Assembly: GCF_002865645.1 (NCBI RefSeq)
Contig: NW_020194659.1
Location: 376,688 to 440,687 of the forward strand
Direction of reading: 5' to 3'
Source: Hyaloscypha bicolor E
Taxonomy: Eukaryota > Ascomycota > Leotiomycetes > Helotiales > Hyaloscyphaceae
DNA length: 64,000 nt
In this document: positions 47,037 through 59,143 of the stretch, in pieces
Layout: each line of letters begins with the position of its first letter
Position numbering within the stretch: position 1 is the stretch's first letter
Notes under the pieces: model-generated
What the model saw: the letters and a program-made list of their open reading frames with translations, nothing else
What the model was told of the DNA's origin: nothing
The model's database searches: none
Made by a program: the position numbers and the translations under genes

Positions 47037-48856
47037 CGCGGCTTTCTTCAGGGGTGAGACACCCTGCAGTCAGGCCAGCCAGGGTCTGCCGCAGCCGAGA
47101 GCGGGGGATCTAAATTTCATGATGGCATGACGATGGTTTCTTTGTTTTGATTCCCAACAGTGGTTTCCACGGACGTCAGACCGCATCCGAGGGTCTACGA
47201 TGTATCCCCCTTTTCGCCTTGGTTGCGCGATTAGGGCAATTTCCCCGGGAGGCTGAATCCCAAACCTTTTCCGGGAGCGTGCTGGGGTTAGTGTTTGCTG
47301 GCCGTGTCTATCACGGCAAGTCAAGATTTTCGAGCGGCTTGCTGGGTGGGGAGCCCAGCACACTTCACTTGTTCTGGCTTGGTACTTAGCCATGACGGGC
47401 TACTGAAAAGTGGAGATGGTAGTTGAAAGAACGACTGGGAACATCCAATGAGAGTCGCGTTGATGTCGGCGAGATGTCATCTCCACACGCGTGCGCATCC
47501 TCTCTGGTCCTCAACTGACGTCTCCCGGCTCTAGAGCTCACACTGAACGTGTCCATCTGCCCTGATCGTTTCCATATCCTCATGGCATCGTTGAGAAGCC
47601 GAATTAAACCGAATTCTTTATTGGGCGCGGCTCCGTACTCACATCAAATCTTGTGTCCGGTTGTGGCGTCGACTGTGGCTATTTGGTGGAAAGTGGCCAC
47701 GAAGAGCTTTACAGCCCGCTTCACATTCGGGTTTTTGAGCAAGTTAGTACAGATCTGCATCTGCTTGTAAAGCTCAAGTGCTTGAGCATCAAGGGAGCTC
47801 TTGGGTCTTGACTCTGGACGGTCCAGGCCGTGTCCTCCTGTTCCCCTGATTCGGAAGGGAGCCAGTGAAGAAACTATGATGCAATCACTTCCCCTCACAT
47901 CATGCAAATTCAGATGGCCGAAGTGGCAAATTTCAGAATACCATCCCACAGGATCGATATCTACAGCGGTAACTTCGATTTGTGAGTTGAGGTGTGGAAA
48001 ATCCTTGCTGGACTAATCGATTTGGTTCTGATCTCAATGATTTGTTGCCACCATGGAGGACGCACATCGCCAGAATCCTCGAGTCGATCGTCTCCCGCTC
48101 TCAGCTTCCTTGAGCGCGAAGATGAAGTGGCTCTGCAAGAAGATTGACTTTCATATCCAGCGACCCTTGCTGAAGATCGATGCTCGTGCAGCGCTTGTCA
48201 TGCAAAACATTAGAGATCGCTCTGCTGGAACCAGCCGTTTGGGAGTCGTCGGTGCAACCCTCGGTCTAGACCTGCTATGCGCCCTCGCTCCAGGCGAGGA
48301 AGAAAGTTTTTCGCCTTCTGTACGAGCGGGCGCGCCGAGTAATGAGCCCAATTCAGACTCGTCGAAAGAGTCCTTACCTACTGTACGGAGTTGCCTCCGT
48401 GTATGAACTTCGTCCTGCTCGGAACCGAGCCAGACATTATCAACATTTTCACGTGAGGAAGTTCTGTCCCACATTTCAACCTTTTGATTCAACTTTGCAC
48501 AGCCCCTTTGATATCACCGTTTCCTAAACCCAAGGGTCTTCTCCCACGCTTTCGTTATACGGATCTCCTGCAACTCCACGGAAACTAATGGCCGAGGTCA
48601 GGACATTTCTCTTGTTTACAGGATGCGCCAACTCAAGTTAGTGCTCGGCAACTCCTATCAACCAGCCGTCATTGATGATGTAGTCTGCTGCAGCCCACCG
48701 TTAGTGAGGGGCTATAGACTCATACATAACTTCGCATCTATATTTCTGAACCCTCTACATTATATCATTCAGTCCTTCATCCTCCATTTGCACTCTTCAT
48801 ACTCAATCCTCAACATCCCCAGGCCTTACTTTCAGAAATATAACACATTGATCAAA
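47037..48856. other. Long intergenic region, no supported gene
   Basis: Small ORFs at 47644-47949 (minus) and 48053-48406 (plus) look faintly protein-like but have no recognisable domain. The last ~250 bases are the promoter and leader of the allergen-like gene. Confidence 0.35.
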
Positions 48857-49761
48857 ATGGAAAAGGCAAAGGCAGCAGTTGGTAACTTCCTTTCGAAGGA
48901 CGGAAAGCACGACACTACTGTCCATGAAGTAATTTCACACACCTCCTGTCTCCACCACATTTCTAATTATGCTCCCAGACGGTCAACCCTGCAGTTCAGC
49001 ACGAGAAAATCACCCCCACTCGACAAGAGAATGTGACCACTGCCGTCGACCGCGAGGTTCACCAAGACCACTACCACACCTCCGTCCAACCCATTCAAGA
49101 CCGCGAGGTCCTCCCAGAACAACATAGCCACCAAATGGCCGGCGTGGAGCACCGCAACGTCAAGCACGGTAACGACCAACACGTGAAAGACCGTCTGGCA
49201 GCCGAGCAGGCGCAATTCAAGAACACCCGCGAAGTCGGTTCCACCCAACACTCAGCAGCAACAAATGCAAGTGTGGCAGGAGAGCACGTGCACCACCACG
49301 TGCACGAAAACATCCAGCCTGTTGTGCAGAAGGAGACTATCCAACCCTCCGTCGTCCACACAACCGTCCCTATTCACGAAGTGCACCAGAACGAGGCCAA
49401 GCACCACACTGCCACGTCCCTCCCTGCTGTTACTATGGATGAGTTCAAGCGACAAGGCGGACACCTCTCTGGTCGCGAGGAGCGCACTGATGCTTTCGGT
49501 GGCGAGCCACGCTCAGTTGGAGGTACTCTCGGCGGCGCAGGTGCCAAGGGAACTACCTCGTTGACTGAGGACGACTCGACCAGAAATGGACACCACCACA
49601 ATGAGCACCTCGGAAGCATTGGCGCTACAGGTGCCCGCGCAGGAACTGGTGGCATTTCTTCCAACTCTCACGATACGGCCGGCAAGAAGCCAAGCCTGAT
49701 GGATAAATTGAACCCGAAGAAGGATGCTGACCGTGATGGGAAGGCTGGCATCATGGACTAG
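48857..49761 (+). CDS. His-rich hydrophilic allergen-like protein
   Basis: Two exons (48857-48928 and 48979-49761) give 284 aa. The N-terminus MEKAKAAVGNFLSKDGKHDT and the block VNPAVQHEKITPTRQENVTT are typical of a fungal family often annotated as 'allergen'. The centre is rich in His, Glu and Gln (AGEHVHHHVHENIQPVVQKE), followed by VTMDEFKRQGGHLSGRE and a Gly/Ser-rich tail ending in DKLNPKKDADRDGKAGIMD. There is no signal peptide or membrane span; the extreme hydrophilicity resembles LEA-like or hydrophilin stress proteins. The molecular role is unknown. Confidence 0.85.
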
Positions 49762-50957
49762 AAGAATCATTGAACGTTGGATCTTGTTTACATACCTGTA
49801 CAAAAAGACGTATTGCATGGCGCCACGGCAGAATAAACATGGCCGTAAAGGGTTCCGTCAGCCATCTTTCGTGTTCTACGATGACCTGTGAGCTGCGTTG
49901 TTCGAGTGCTAAGTCGGCTTGCTCATCAATATTTACTTAATATTGAGAACCTATGTAGAGTGCCAAACAACTTTGTTGGGTCTCATCAGTCCCACCACGT
50001 TTTGTACGCTTTCTTAAATTCTTATCCGTCGTGTTATTTTGATGACTGTTGAGCTGAAGTGTCTCATGTAATTTGCGATATTGCGATTTCAAGTCATGAA
50101 GTCATTGACAAACAACGTCGTCATACGTCTCCGACAGTTCCACTTAACCATCGTCAACGGAAACATGCGACGCAGCTCAGTGATGCATTGGTAGATTCGT
50201 GAAGTGTGTTCTAGACTTCTTCCGACAAAAAACTCAGGCCCTGTCGAACTTTCGTCAGGGGTCAGGCATAGAAAAGGGGCTCGTTTGTGTCACGTGAAAC
50301 CCCGGATTTGAGTTAAGGGGACACGATATCATGAATCTTATATGCAACAATATGAAAGCTCCTCGAGGTGATTTCATCTCACAGTCCGCAGGGGCGTATT
50401 TGAAAGGCTAAATCGCATATACATGGGGACACAATAAGCTTCTTTCCTGCCAGGGGGTGCCGCACATGCCCATGCTCCTTCCCCGCATAACGTTAAACAA
50501 CCCCGACAGATATAGGAGAGACATCCTCGGATTCCAGCCGGCAGTTATTATTGAATTAGTGTTATCAGCAGGTAAAGCAAATCTCACTCGGTAGTGCATT
50601 TGGTCCATATCTGTTGGCCCGCGTTTCGGCCAGCAAAATACCACAGCCAGTGTAATCATACGATGGAGAGATGCCCCCACTTCATTTACTCGGATCGGAC
50701 TGGTCAAGATTGGTTCGAAGGAAGACAAGATTTGCGACTGTCCCAACCAAAACAAGATTCGTGGCAAATATCCCAACTCGTTTGTTGATCTCGTTATGGC
50801 ACGTCGCGATGCATTGGCCACTTGACGTTGTGGATGATGAAAATGCGAATTCATCCCAATAAACTATTACCTAAGGTGAGATATAATGAGTGGCTAAGAA
50901 CATAACTTTCTTCTTTCCTCCTTCTAGATCAAGACCCATCAAAGCAGTATCTTCAAG
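49762..50957. other. Intergenic, nothing recognised
   Basis: No ORF with protein features; no repeats noticed. Confidence 0.4.
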
Positions 50958-51109
50958 ATGGGACTTCTACTCTCCTTCCCCTTTCTCGTACTCGGTAGTA
51001 CTATCCTGCCACCATGGACACCAGCTCTCACCAAAATCGGTTTCTGATGGAACAAGATTTCGGGTATGAAAAGACTCACGGGCTCACGTGTATTAATTGA
51101 AATTATAGT

Positions 51110-51971
51110 TTGACGGCCTCATCCTAACGGACATCTACCAAACACCGCGCGTGCCCAACAGCAGGGCGTTTCTAGGTTGGTACAGGTGGTAAGTGTGGGT
51201 TGACGAGACAGCATTGAGGTCAGAATGCAACTATACTGGTCCAATTCCAGTATGTCTGCCCTCCCATTATCTGATGTCTCCACCACTAAATACTAGACCA
51301 TACTGGGACTGGAGCAAATACGCTGCGTCTCCCCATACTTCCCCTTTATTCAACAGAGATGAATACTCCATGATTGTAACGGCAAGATGGTTGCTAATAA
51401 TTATGGAGCGATGGGTGGCTTCATCCCTCCTGGACTCGGAGGCGGATGTGTCAAAACTGGGCCGTTCAAAAACAAAACTGCGAATCTTGGTCCAATCGGT
51501 ATCAACCTGCAGGCCCCTCTGATGGCCTCGGATATAACCCCAGGCGCTCAAAGAGAGATGTTGGGCCTGCTTTTGCGACGCAGAAAACGAATTATACTTC
51601 CGTCATGGGTAAGTTGGATTGGTATGTAATTATATGAAGGGAGGAGAACACTAATTATGGAAATAGCGGCCATAAATATGACGAATATCGCGAACTTCCA
51701 GTTTCTTGTTCAGAGTGGAGGTGCGGCACCGAATGGGCCGATGGATGTCCACGGAGGCGGACGTTACACCATCTCGTTTGTTCCCTCCCCCTTCCTTGCG
51801 ACTTTGCTAACCCTACGTAGCGGTGATCCGGGAGGAGGCTTTTATGTGCCCCCTGGCGATCCTGCTTTCTATCTTTATCACGGACAAATTGATCGTCTAT
51901 GGACTATTTGGCAAATGCAAAACTCAACACGACAGTATGCTATTGCTGGCACCAACACGATGAACAATTAG
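51110..51971 (+). pseudogene. Dead tyrosinase (copper ligands lost)
   Basis: Fragments of a secreted fungal tyrosinase in order: FLGWYRW followed by a TAA (51190-51192) and VWVDETALRSEC, where active enzymes have WHRWY (CuA His now Tyr); PYWDWSKYAASPHTSPLF (51298 on); IPPGLGGGCVKTGPFKNKTA; GPMDVHGGGRY (51741 on), where the second His is Arg; and DPAFYLYHGQIDRLW (51858 on), where the HH pair reads YH. The frame is also interrupted by shifts between 51330 and 51400. An intron remains plausible at about 51778-51820. The original start may be the ATG at 50958. Loss of several copper ligands plus a stop makes this inactive. Confidence 0.85.
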
Positions 51972-52839
51972 CAAATACGCAGCTGACGGATGAGATGCAT
52001 GCGGGGTGCGCAGGTGGGCCAAATGTGATTGTGCATGATACCATGAGCACTATCAGAGAATCGTTCTGTTTCGTTTATGCGAGGTCTCCGCTCTCTTAGC
52101 CAGCTCTAGGGTTGTGAATGCAATCTCATGTACTAGTAAAGTAAGTCACATGTCCAATTGCACTGCTATTGCACAACATGGTGGCATCGGGGTTTGCCTT
52201 GTGGTTAGATAATACGCACCCTGAACAGGGCGACTTAATCGCTGGTAGTCAAAGCCTCGTCGAATCCATCTACGTCCTTTAAAACCCAGCAAACCGGGAT
52301 CTCGATCCGACCAAATTTACAACTTGTCTCCATGTTCCTGCTTCTGCTTTTAGTTTTCGGTAAGTTGGTTCGATTTTGGGTTGCACAACGCAATTTCATG
52401 AGATCATTTTGTGTGAACTGAAGAACATGTCTTATAGTAACTGAAACTTCCAACTCAATCCGGCGGTAACACCCTACGGTTACTATGCACAATGAACGAA
52501 GGCTGGATTAGCCTGATTTTGCGCTGTTCGATGTCTCAGATCCACCACCATGTCGCGTTACCTCTAATGGAATAAGACGTGGAAAACTTAGAGTCTTGGC
52601 CGGGGAAAGCAGAAAAGTCAATCACCAGCATACACAGTCTCAAGTATTGTCAGCTCCAATTACTGTCAACCCAGTGCTGTTGATATTAAGGGACCTAGAA
52701 TTTGCGGAGCTGAAAAATCGAATACAGGCTTGCCCAGGGTTATATGCCCAGAACTCAAAGACAGCCAATTCGTCTCATTCTCCGATTCCTCCCCAGAGTG
52801 AGAACCGCCGAACGGTTGGCAGACCTGCCTCCGAGCTAC
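51972..52839. other. Intergenic, nothing recognised
   Basis: 3' flank of the tyrosinase relic and 3' flank of the HET gene. No supported feature. Confidence 0.4.
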
Positions 52840-55191
52840 TTACCCAAGGATGAATTCACTCCACTCTTTCTCGCCGCCACAAGAGTGCGAGAATGCCTCC
52901 TTAAACACCTTTCCCAGTCCCGCCCGCTGAGCAATCCCCTCGTCATCCTCGACAATGAGGTAAACGTAGAACAAATCCCAAGCAGAAAGCTCTCTTTCCT
53001 TCGGGAGATAGAAGTTCCACGTGCCATACTCATCAGGCGAGAAGTTCATGGCATCGGAGATGGCGATAAACTTGTGAGCTGGTTCCTTCTTGATCCTGGC
53101 ATTCCAATCATATCTCAGCACTATGGAGCCGCACCAGTCGCCTTTATTGTCTAGAATATCAAAACGGCAGAGGCCATGGCCTAGCTTTGCTTTATTGTTG
53201 TCGTCGTGTGAGAGGTAGAAATGCGCAGACCACGTCCAGAATTGAAGGAACTTTAGATCGTAATGCAACGGATCGTGCTTGCCTTCAGAGTCTGCTTTCT
53301 CAATTGTGTAAGGAAAGTCAGGAAGCGTCTTCTGAAATTCTGTACCGTCTTTATGAGGATATCGCTTGACTCGACCATACATATCGCGTGAGCCAGTCCC
53401 AACACTCGTCTCGGCAGTATTCGAAGCGGAGGGTGGCTTCCTAACGAGCCGCAATCGACCTCGACTGTCTCGAATATACCAGATAATCCACGTGCGGCGG
53501 AGAAACCACTCATTCATCTCATAGTGGTACAATGGGCAAACTGTGTGTGGGTAGTGCATAGTTCCAAGCCAGCCACTCCAGGACCAGCTCGGAAACGAAG
53601 ATCCACTCCATGTCCAGCTCGGAGACAAAGATTCTTGTTTCATTTTTTCCGCTTTGGAATCCCTCTTCCTGTGTTTTTTATGTGGTAACCTTCTTGCCGG
53701 ATGCTGGCGTGGATCCCATAACAATGCCCAGTCAAAATACACGTCCGGCATTCCATATACAAAGTGTGCGTCCATGCCCTTGCTAAGAACGTTACATATT
53801 CCGCTGAATGCTGCGAGTATGTCGTTTGTATGCAGCGAATCTAGCTTGCACGCTGTGTATTTCTCGACAACTTTAGCGTATGTTTGTAGAGGGCGCTCGT
53901 CTAGAGAAGATAACATTTGTTGGGGGCTTTTCGAAAGTTCAATCGACCAGCCTGCAGCAGGGGAGTCCGACCAAATGCCCTCTGACATGGCCGTACTACG
54001 ACATTGGAAGAACACCTGCCCTTGAGCGAAGATCAAGCAGCGTGTGGATAAAACGCGCTCTTGAAAAGTCCATCCCCGTGTGCTCCATCTCGTTTTCTGC
54101 ACATAAATCTCTGTGAGCTGGGACACCATCAATCGAACACCCGGAGCGTACTCCTCTATTCGCTGTTTCAGGCGTTGTGGAACTTGAATCTTCTCTTCGG
54201 CGTTTCTCATCGAGCGATGCAATGCTACCAAACCAGCAGTTGCATCCGGGTTATCAGCTGCACAGAGCGTAAAGTGCGAATTCCCGTATATCTGATCCAT
54301 CATATTCAAGTTCAGCCATAGCGAGTCCCTGCTGTCTTGTACAATGCAAAGCGAGTCGACCCAGATATATCTCAAACCCAGATATCGAACAAGCTCGATT
54401 GCTTCTTTCACCGCTCTCGGAATGTGATCCATGTATTTCAGAACACCATTAGGTTCTTGGAGGCTCTTTATATGAGCCTTCGTAGTAGCAAATACTGCTG
54501 CTTTTCCCCACGTGTAGCTCAACGCTACATATATTGAATCCCGAGGTAGTGACGTGAGCTTCATGTCTTGGACATCCACGACGCCGAAATAAGGTCGCAG
54601 TCGCATATCTTCGACGCTAGCATCACCATAATTACCACAATTGTGATTATGATGCGAATGGCACACATCTATCCAGCCTTTCACCAAAGGTAGAACGTCA
54701 ATCGGAGAACCATCACTCTCAAACTTAAGTTCTCTTCCTAGGAACAAATTCCTTTTATAGCCGGCTTCCGGCCCAGCAACCAGAACAATATAAGAGTCTT
54801 GAATGTCAGTATTTGACCAACGAAGACGAATACGCCTTGTTCGCGCCATTGTCTCGCTGTTATTATTATCGATCTCATGCCCATCTAGCTGCCAACTTGC
54901 AAAGCAAGCGAGATTTGGATGTGAACGTCCATCGCTCAAGTCGAATTCAGCTTGCTCCTGCGCCGCGTACAGGACAAGTTTACAGAATGGGCATTTATAG
55001 CTTCGTTTCTGAATCTCTGTCAGCATTCCAAGTTTAAGTTTTCCGCGTATAGACTGCGGTCCCAAATTTTGATAGCCCTCTACATATCGGGCCTTGCTTA
55101 ATGGCGAGGTATCTGCAACTTTGAGGATTGGGTCCTGGTTTACAACAAATTTGTCGGCCGTCAAGTTCATTGAGGCACAGATCCCGCACAA
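52840..55191 (-). CDS. HET-domain (heterokaryon incompatibility) protein
   Basis: An uninterrupted 783-aa ORF. The N-terminus has a CGIC and a CPFCKLV motif that may bind zinc. The HET domain is near residues 220-370: YVALSYTWGKAAVF, then RAVKEAIELVRYLGLRYIWV and DSLCIVQDS, then MDQIYGNSHFTLCAAD, followed by TRGWTFQERVLSTRCLIF. HET proteins trigger programmed cell death on non-self recognition in filamentous ascomycetes; many members are not proven incompatibility genes. The long C-terminal part is not assigned. The gene is followed upstream, on the same strand, by a Zn2Cys6-type gene 188 bp away. Confidence 0.95.
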   Translation of the reverse strand: MCGICASMNLTADKFVVNQDPILKVADTSPLSKARYVEGYQNLGPQSIRGKLKLGMLTEIQKRSYKCPFCKLVLYAAQEQAEFDLSDGRSHPNLACFASWQLDGHEIDNNNSETMARTRRIRLRWSNTDIQDSYIVLVAGPEAGYKRNLFLGRELKFESDGSPIDVLPLVKGWIDVCHSHHNHNCGNYGDASVEDMRLRPYFGVVDVQDMKLTSLPRDSIYVALSYTWGKAAVFATTKAHIKSLQEPNGVLKYMDHIPRAVKEAIELVRYLGLRYIWVDSLCIVQDSRDSLWLNLNMMDQIYGNSHFTLCAADNPDATAGLVALHRSMRNAEEKIQVPQRLKQRIEEYAPGVRLMVSQLTEIYVQKTRWSTRGWTFQERVLSTRCLIFAQGQVFFQCRSTAMSEGIWSDSPAAGWSIELSKSPQQMLSSLDERPLQTYAKVVEKYTACKLDSLHTNDILAAFSGICNVLSKGMDAHFVYGMPDVYFDWALLWDPRQHPARRLPHKKHRKRDSKAEKMKQESLSPSWTWSGSSFPSWSWSGWLGTMHYPHTVCPLYHYEMNEWFLRRTWIIWYIRDSRGRLRLVRKPPSASNTAETSVGTGSRDMYGRVKRYPHKDGTEFQKTLPDFPYTIEKADSEGKHDPLHYDLKFLQFWTWSAHFYLSHDDNNKAKLGHGLCRFDILDNKGDWCGSIVLRYDWNARIKKEPAHKFIAISDAMNFSPDEYGTWNFYLPKERELSAWDLFYVYLIVEDDEGIAQRAGLGKVFKEAFSHSCGGEKEWSEFILG

Positions 55192-55378
55192 GACTCTACT
55201 TGCTCCCCAAGCAATTTCGGACAGGTACTTCGCTATGTTCTTGATCTAGTAGCGGTAAGACAATTTTGATTGTTAGTGGGGAAGGGTATGACAATCTATA
55301 CCTGATTATCTTTCTTTATGATTTCTGCCACTCGGAACCAATTTGCCCTAGCCTATCATGAATTTAGCATGTTGCTGC

Positions 55379-56494
55379 TTACGAGGTGGTTGGAAGACGC
55401 ACCCGCAATTTCTTGACTATTTGGGAATCGGGTCCAGCCTGAGTCTTGGGAGGGGAAGTAGCCTCTATTTCTAAAGGTAGATTCGAATTTCGCAGAGGGC
55501 TTCCAGGATTGGCGGGAGAAAGGTGTTGAATTGGTAATGTCGCGTTTTCTGGATGAGATATGTTGCGCGTGCTATTTGGCTCTGGAAATTCAGTGGTACT
55601 CGAACTCTTTCCTTTTTCAACAAGCTGAGAGAAGGGCCGAATTCGCCGATCGTCTTCCGCCCCTCCAGTCAAAGTCCTGGTTCTCTTCACCGAGGCGCCA
55701 GGTGGAATCTGGATCTGTGAAGCAGCGTCCGTTGGCCGACTGATGTTCTCCGCCGGGGGCTGGTAGTCAACAGCTGGTAAGATGTCACCTTTAGCAACCA
55801 GTTCTACCTGTCGGCGTTCGACATCTGCTTTGGAAGGGCGGCCACGCTTTTTGGCAGGAGGTAAGTCACTGCTAATAGAGGGTGATCCCAAAGGAGGAGG
55901 CGGTAGAATGATTTGAAAGGGTTGATTTTGGCCCGTTACTGCTTTAGTTGTGTGCGTCTCCAAAGTCCTGGATGGCGAGAAGCGGCTCTTGGGACTGGGC
56001 TTGGAACATGAAAGACCTTTTTGCAAACACCGATGGCACTTTACTTGAAGCGTATCATTCCATTCACGCTCGGCAGGAGTACACTATAAATGTTAGCTAC
56101 AAAGCATTATCCTCTCATCAGAAATCATCTAACGGACCGCTTGCTTAGACTGTCTGCAAGAGTCACATTTATAGCGATTCAAAACCCTGGGCTTTGAAGA
56201 CTTGTTCGGTGGCACTCGCTCTGAGGCGCAAATTTGCCCAAGATTCTTGCACCGAACACAATCACCTTCGCCTTCCTTAGTACACTACCGACAGTCAGTG
56301 GAATCCAGGATCTTTTAGTACTATCGATGATATACTTCAAGTCCATCTGCAGTACACCTTGCGCAGCCCTTTTGGGCTGAACGGCCGTCGTCCATGCGAT
56401 CCTCCGATTCTTCCACAGACGGCATTTCTCGGTCCCCAGGTGACTGCTTGGAGCGTGCACCACCATCGCCATCGCCGCCGCGATCAAGCTCCAT
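55379..56494 (-). CDS. Zn2Cys6 and AT-hook protein, probable transcription regulator
   Basis: Three exons (56494-56336, 56275-56138, 56083-55379) give 333 aa. Across exons 2 and 3 lies CDSCRQSKQAC and then KCHRCLQKGLSC, spaced C-x2-C-x6-C-x14-C-x2-C-x6-C as in the fungal binuclear zinc cluster. A second Cys group (GCARCTADGLE, DCVRCKNLGQIC) precedes it. An AT-hook-like KKRGRPSKADVERR follows at about residue 165. The rest is Pro/Ser-rich. The donor of intron 2 (gtccgt) is weak, but it restores the zinc-cluster spacing exactly. It is transcribed towards the HET gene and is divergent from the DUF2235 gene. Probably a nuclear DNA-binding protein; targets unknown. Confidence 0.7.
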
Positions 56495-59143
56495 GATTGA
56501 CGTTGAAATTCGAGGTATGTAAGACTGCAAAACTGGAATCGAAGACGCAGTTTCTTGTCGCAACTGTAGAGGATGCATACAAACCGGGCGTGAGATGGCT
56601 GTCTCGCAAGGCTCCCGCACCTGGCAGATTTTTATTACGCAGCAGTTTCCACAACAAACATGCTTTTTCATGCGTGTTGGCGCGGACCAAGGCTTCTCAC
56701 TGGTCAAGTGGCCTGCAGGCGAAACTCATCTTAGAAGCGGACCATTCAGGAAGAATTAAGACAATTAGCCCAGCCGAATAAAGGAGTATCACAGTCTTCT
56801 CCTCCTTATTGGTTCTTTACGTCGCACCACATGTCTTAGATCCAAGTCAGGTGACTCAGGCTTTCCAAGAGGGGGAAAACGAACTTGGAATGTCGCTGGT
56901 GCGCAATTGAGAGTGCGGTAATAAATCTGCGCACTTGCAGGAAAAAGAAAGGGACAACAGGACATTATCGTCATGTGACTCGTCGTCCTTTGGGGCTTCC
57001 ACTGCAAGAGATTTTGTGCAACCCCCCAGCAAACACTCGAACTGCTGACGGACGCGACGAATTGAATTCTGCGTCAAGTGCGGCGCTCTCCGTGGGGGAT
57101 CAAAAAGGCCAATATCAACAAAAGGTTGGCCATCCGCTTGCAGCGACTCGCAAAAATAGAAGCGGCAGTACGCAACCTGTCAATCCACGAACCTGATATC
57201 ACGACCTCGGAAGAGCGGGCAGCACTGTGTTGGTTCGATTTCCTACGGGCACATGTCACTATTTTACGTCCTTCTGGCCGAGCAAGCATCCAAGTTGCCT
57301 GTTGTTGAAACCAAATTGTATTCTCGCAGTGCGCAAGCGGACGGCAGGGCGGAGTTGGGCCAGCGCACTTGATAAAGACGAAATGGCCCATTTAGGCAGG
57401 TGGTCGGTCGCGACCTTTGTGGGACCGAATCGTGGCCAACCAAGTCACGATAGTACGGGAAAGCAAGCCCCGCCGCCATTTCTTTTGTTCTTTTGCATAA
57501 GATGCTGTGTCGCAATGTGCGGTGAATAATCTCATCACATTTCCCTGAATTCTGCATTTAACCCGCGCAAGAGGGACCCAATGGCCTGAAGTGCGAGCGC
57601 GTAGGGACACGGGGATGGTTCTTACTGGTTCATCTGTAACGAGTACTTGCAGGATCGCACTGCTTCTTCAAGGATCTTTGAAGACACGGTACCCTCCTGA
57701 AATCCGAAGCAAGTGCGAACTTGCAACGCTGGCATGAGCTCACTGGCTACATGGAAGCGCACTTCCGCACACCAATAGCCCGCCGCCGCCTTGCACCTTT
57801 GAGGCTTTTCCTATCCAGCTGCCCTTTTCTTTGCGGTCGGGTCCTCCGAGAGTCCGAGGAGGCGGCTCTGCTCGCAAGATCAGCAGCAACAGGAGTAATG
57901 TACCGCATCCGAATTTATCCAATTTCTCCTTGCTTCGTTTCAAAATTTGCAAGGTTCGGCGTTTTCTCGAATCACATTTCAAGTGCGCACCATTCTCCCA
58001 TTGAATGTTTGGATACTGACTAATTGTGTACTCCAGGACCAAGATTGAAGATCGAGACTCGAGGGCTATAACCTGAATGAGAGCGAGTGGGTTGCTTTCA
58101 TTTCTCGAACCACGAGATTTATTACAAGTGCGCGCTCTTGACAGTAGGAGACTTTAGTGGAAGCAAGCGTCAAAGTTGGCTAGTCGGATGTTCTCCCGCC
58201 CACCTCGACGCCTCTTTCTGGAAGTCCGCTATTCGGCCTCCGCCCCATTCTAAAACTCGAAGAAAGCACATTCAAATCATCTGATCACCCCACTAAGAGA
58301 GCTGCACCCGTTTCTTTAATTTCAAGATCAGGCACAGTAGAGGATGAAATGCAGAAATCAACGCAAATTGATAAGTGTGAACCCCCTCCACATGAAGGGG
58401 AAGAATTTTTTTGTTTGGGAATTTTGAGCCGCAAGAGCAGTTTTTGGAAGATCTGTACCTGTCACAAGGGCATTATTTAAGAAGTCGATCAAAAATTGCA
58501 TATTATCGGCTGATAATGAAACATGCCAGCGCAAGAAGTGTAAAATTACAATGGCAGGGTTACATGCAAGTTCTCTAATTCTGATTCCTCAAGATGTCTC
58601 TGTCACAAGCGTGCTCGAGGCCATGATAATGGGGGGGGTTAACATTATAGGTTGTGGGAATGGTTTGCAGCTCTGCAGCACGCGGAGATTCCTCCAGTGA
58701 AGTACTTCAGCTGTCCCATCCACATGCAAACATGCCTACACGCACCGATCCGAGGTCCCGAGGAAGAGTCCTCGCATGTCAATCGTCTGGATCGCATGCA
58801 TTGCATTTCCCGGCTTTCAGTGAAGCTTTGTACTACCGACTGAGGGTTCGAAACGCAATGTCTCAATGGTCGGAGCAGGGATCGCACTGGGCCACAGGGG
58901 GCTTTGGATTTTTGACACGAGTCAAGGAAAGTTGGGCTGAAAAATGGGGCTGTTATTGGTGTATGAGGCAACCTCCAGTTCCTCGCACTGCATTGGTGAT
59001 TATTACACTTGGAAGTGCGTCGCACTTCCAATTTTTATTTATCCTCTCTCCCCACATTTCTCTTCCCTTCCGCGCACGAACCAGTCTTACTTTGCTAAAC
59101 CATTTTTGAGCTTTGGTGTATTACTGTCAAGCAGTATAAAAAG
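56495..59143. promoter_or_regulatory. 2.65-kb divergent intergenic region with AAGTGCG motif cluster
   Basis: Separates the Zn2Cys6 gene (minus) from the DUF2235 gene (plus). Within 57076-59027 the heptamer AAGTGCG or its complement occurs nine times: starts at 57076, 57364 (complement), 57589, 57711, 57758 (complement), 57981, 58126, 59013 and 59021 (complement). Chance expectation is well under one. No supported gene lies here. The motif is a candidate binding site for an unknown regulator. Confidence 0.5.
59009..59031. promoter_or_regulatory. 23-bp palindrome TTGGAAGTGCG-T-CGCACTTCCAA
   Basis: Perfect 11-bp inverted arms around one T, built from two head-to-head AAGTGCG motifs, 113 bp before the DUF2235 start codon. 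The symmetry suggests a dimeric regulator (inference). A partial version, GGAAG-CGCA-CTTCC, is at 57753-57766. Confidence 0.6.

Noticed and set aside
47644..48406. Two small ORFs (101 aa minus, 117 aa plus)
   Set aside because: Some protein-like composition but no domain, splice or context support; too weak to call genes.
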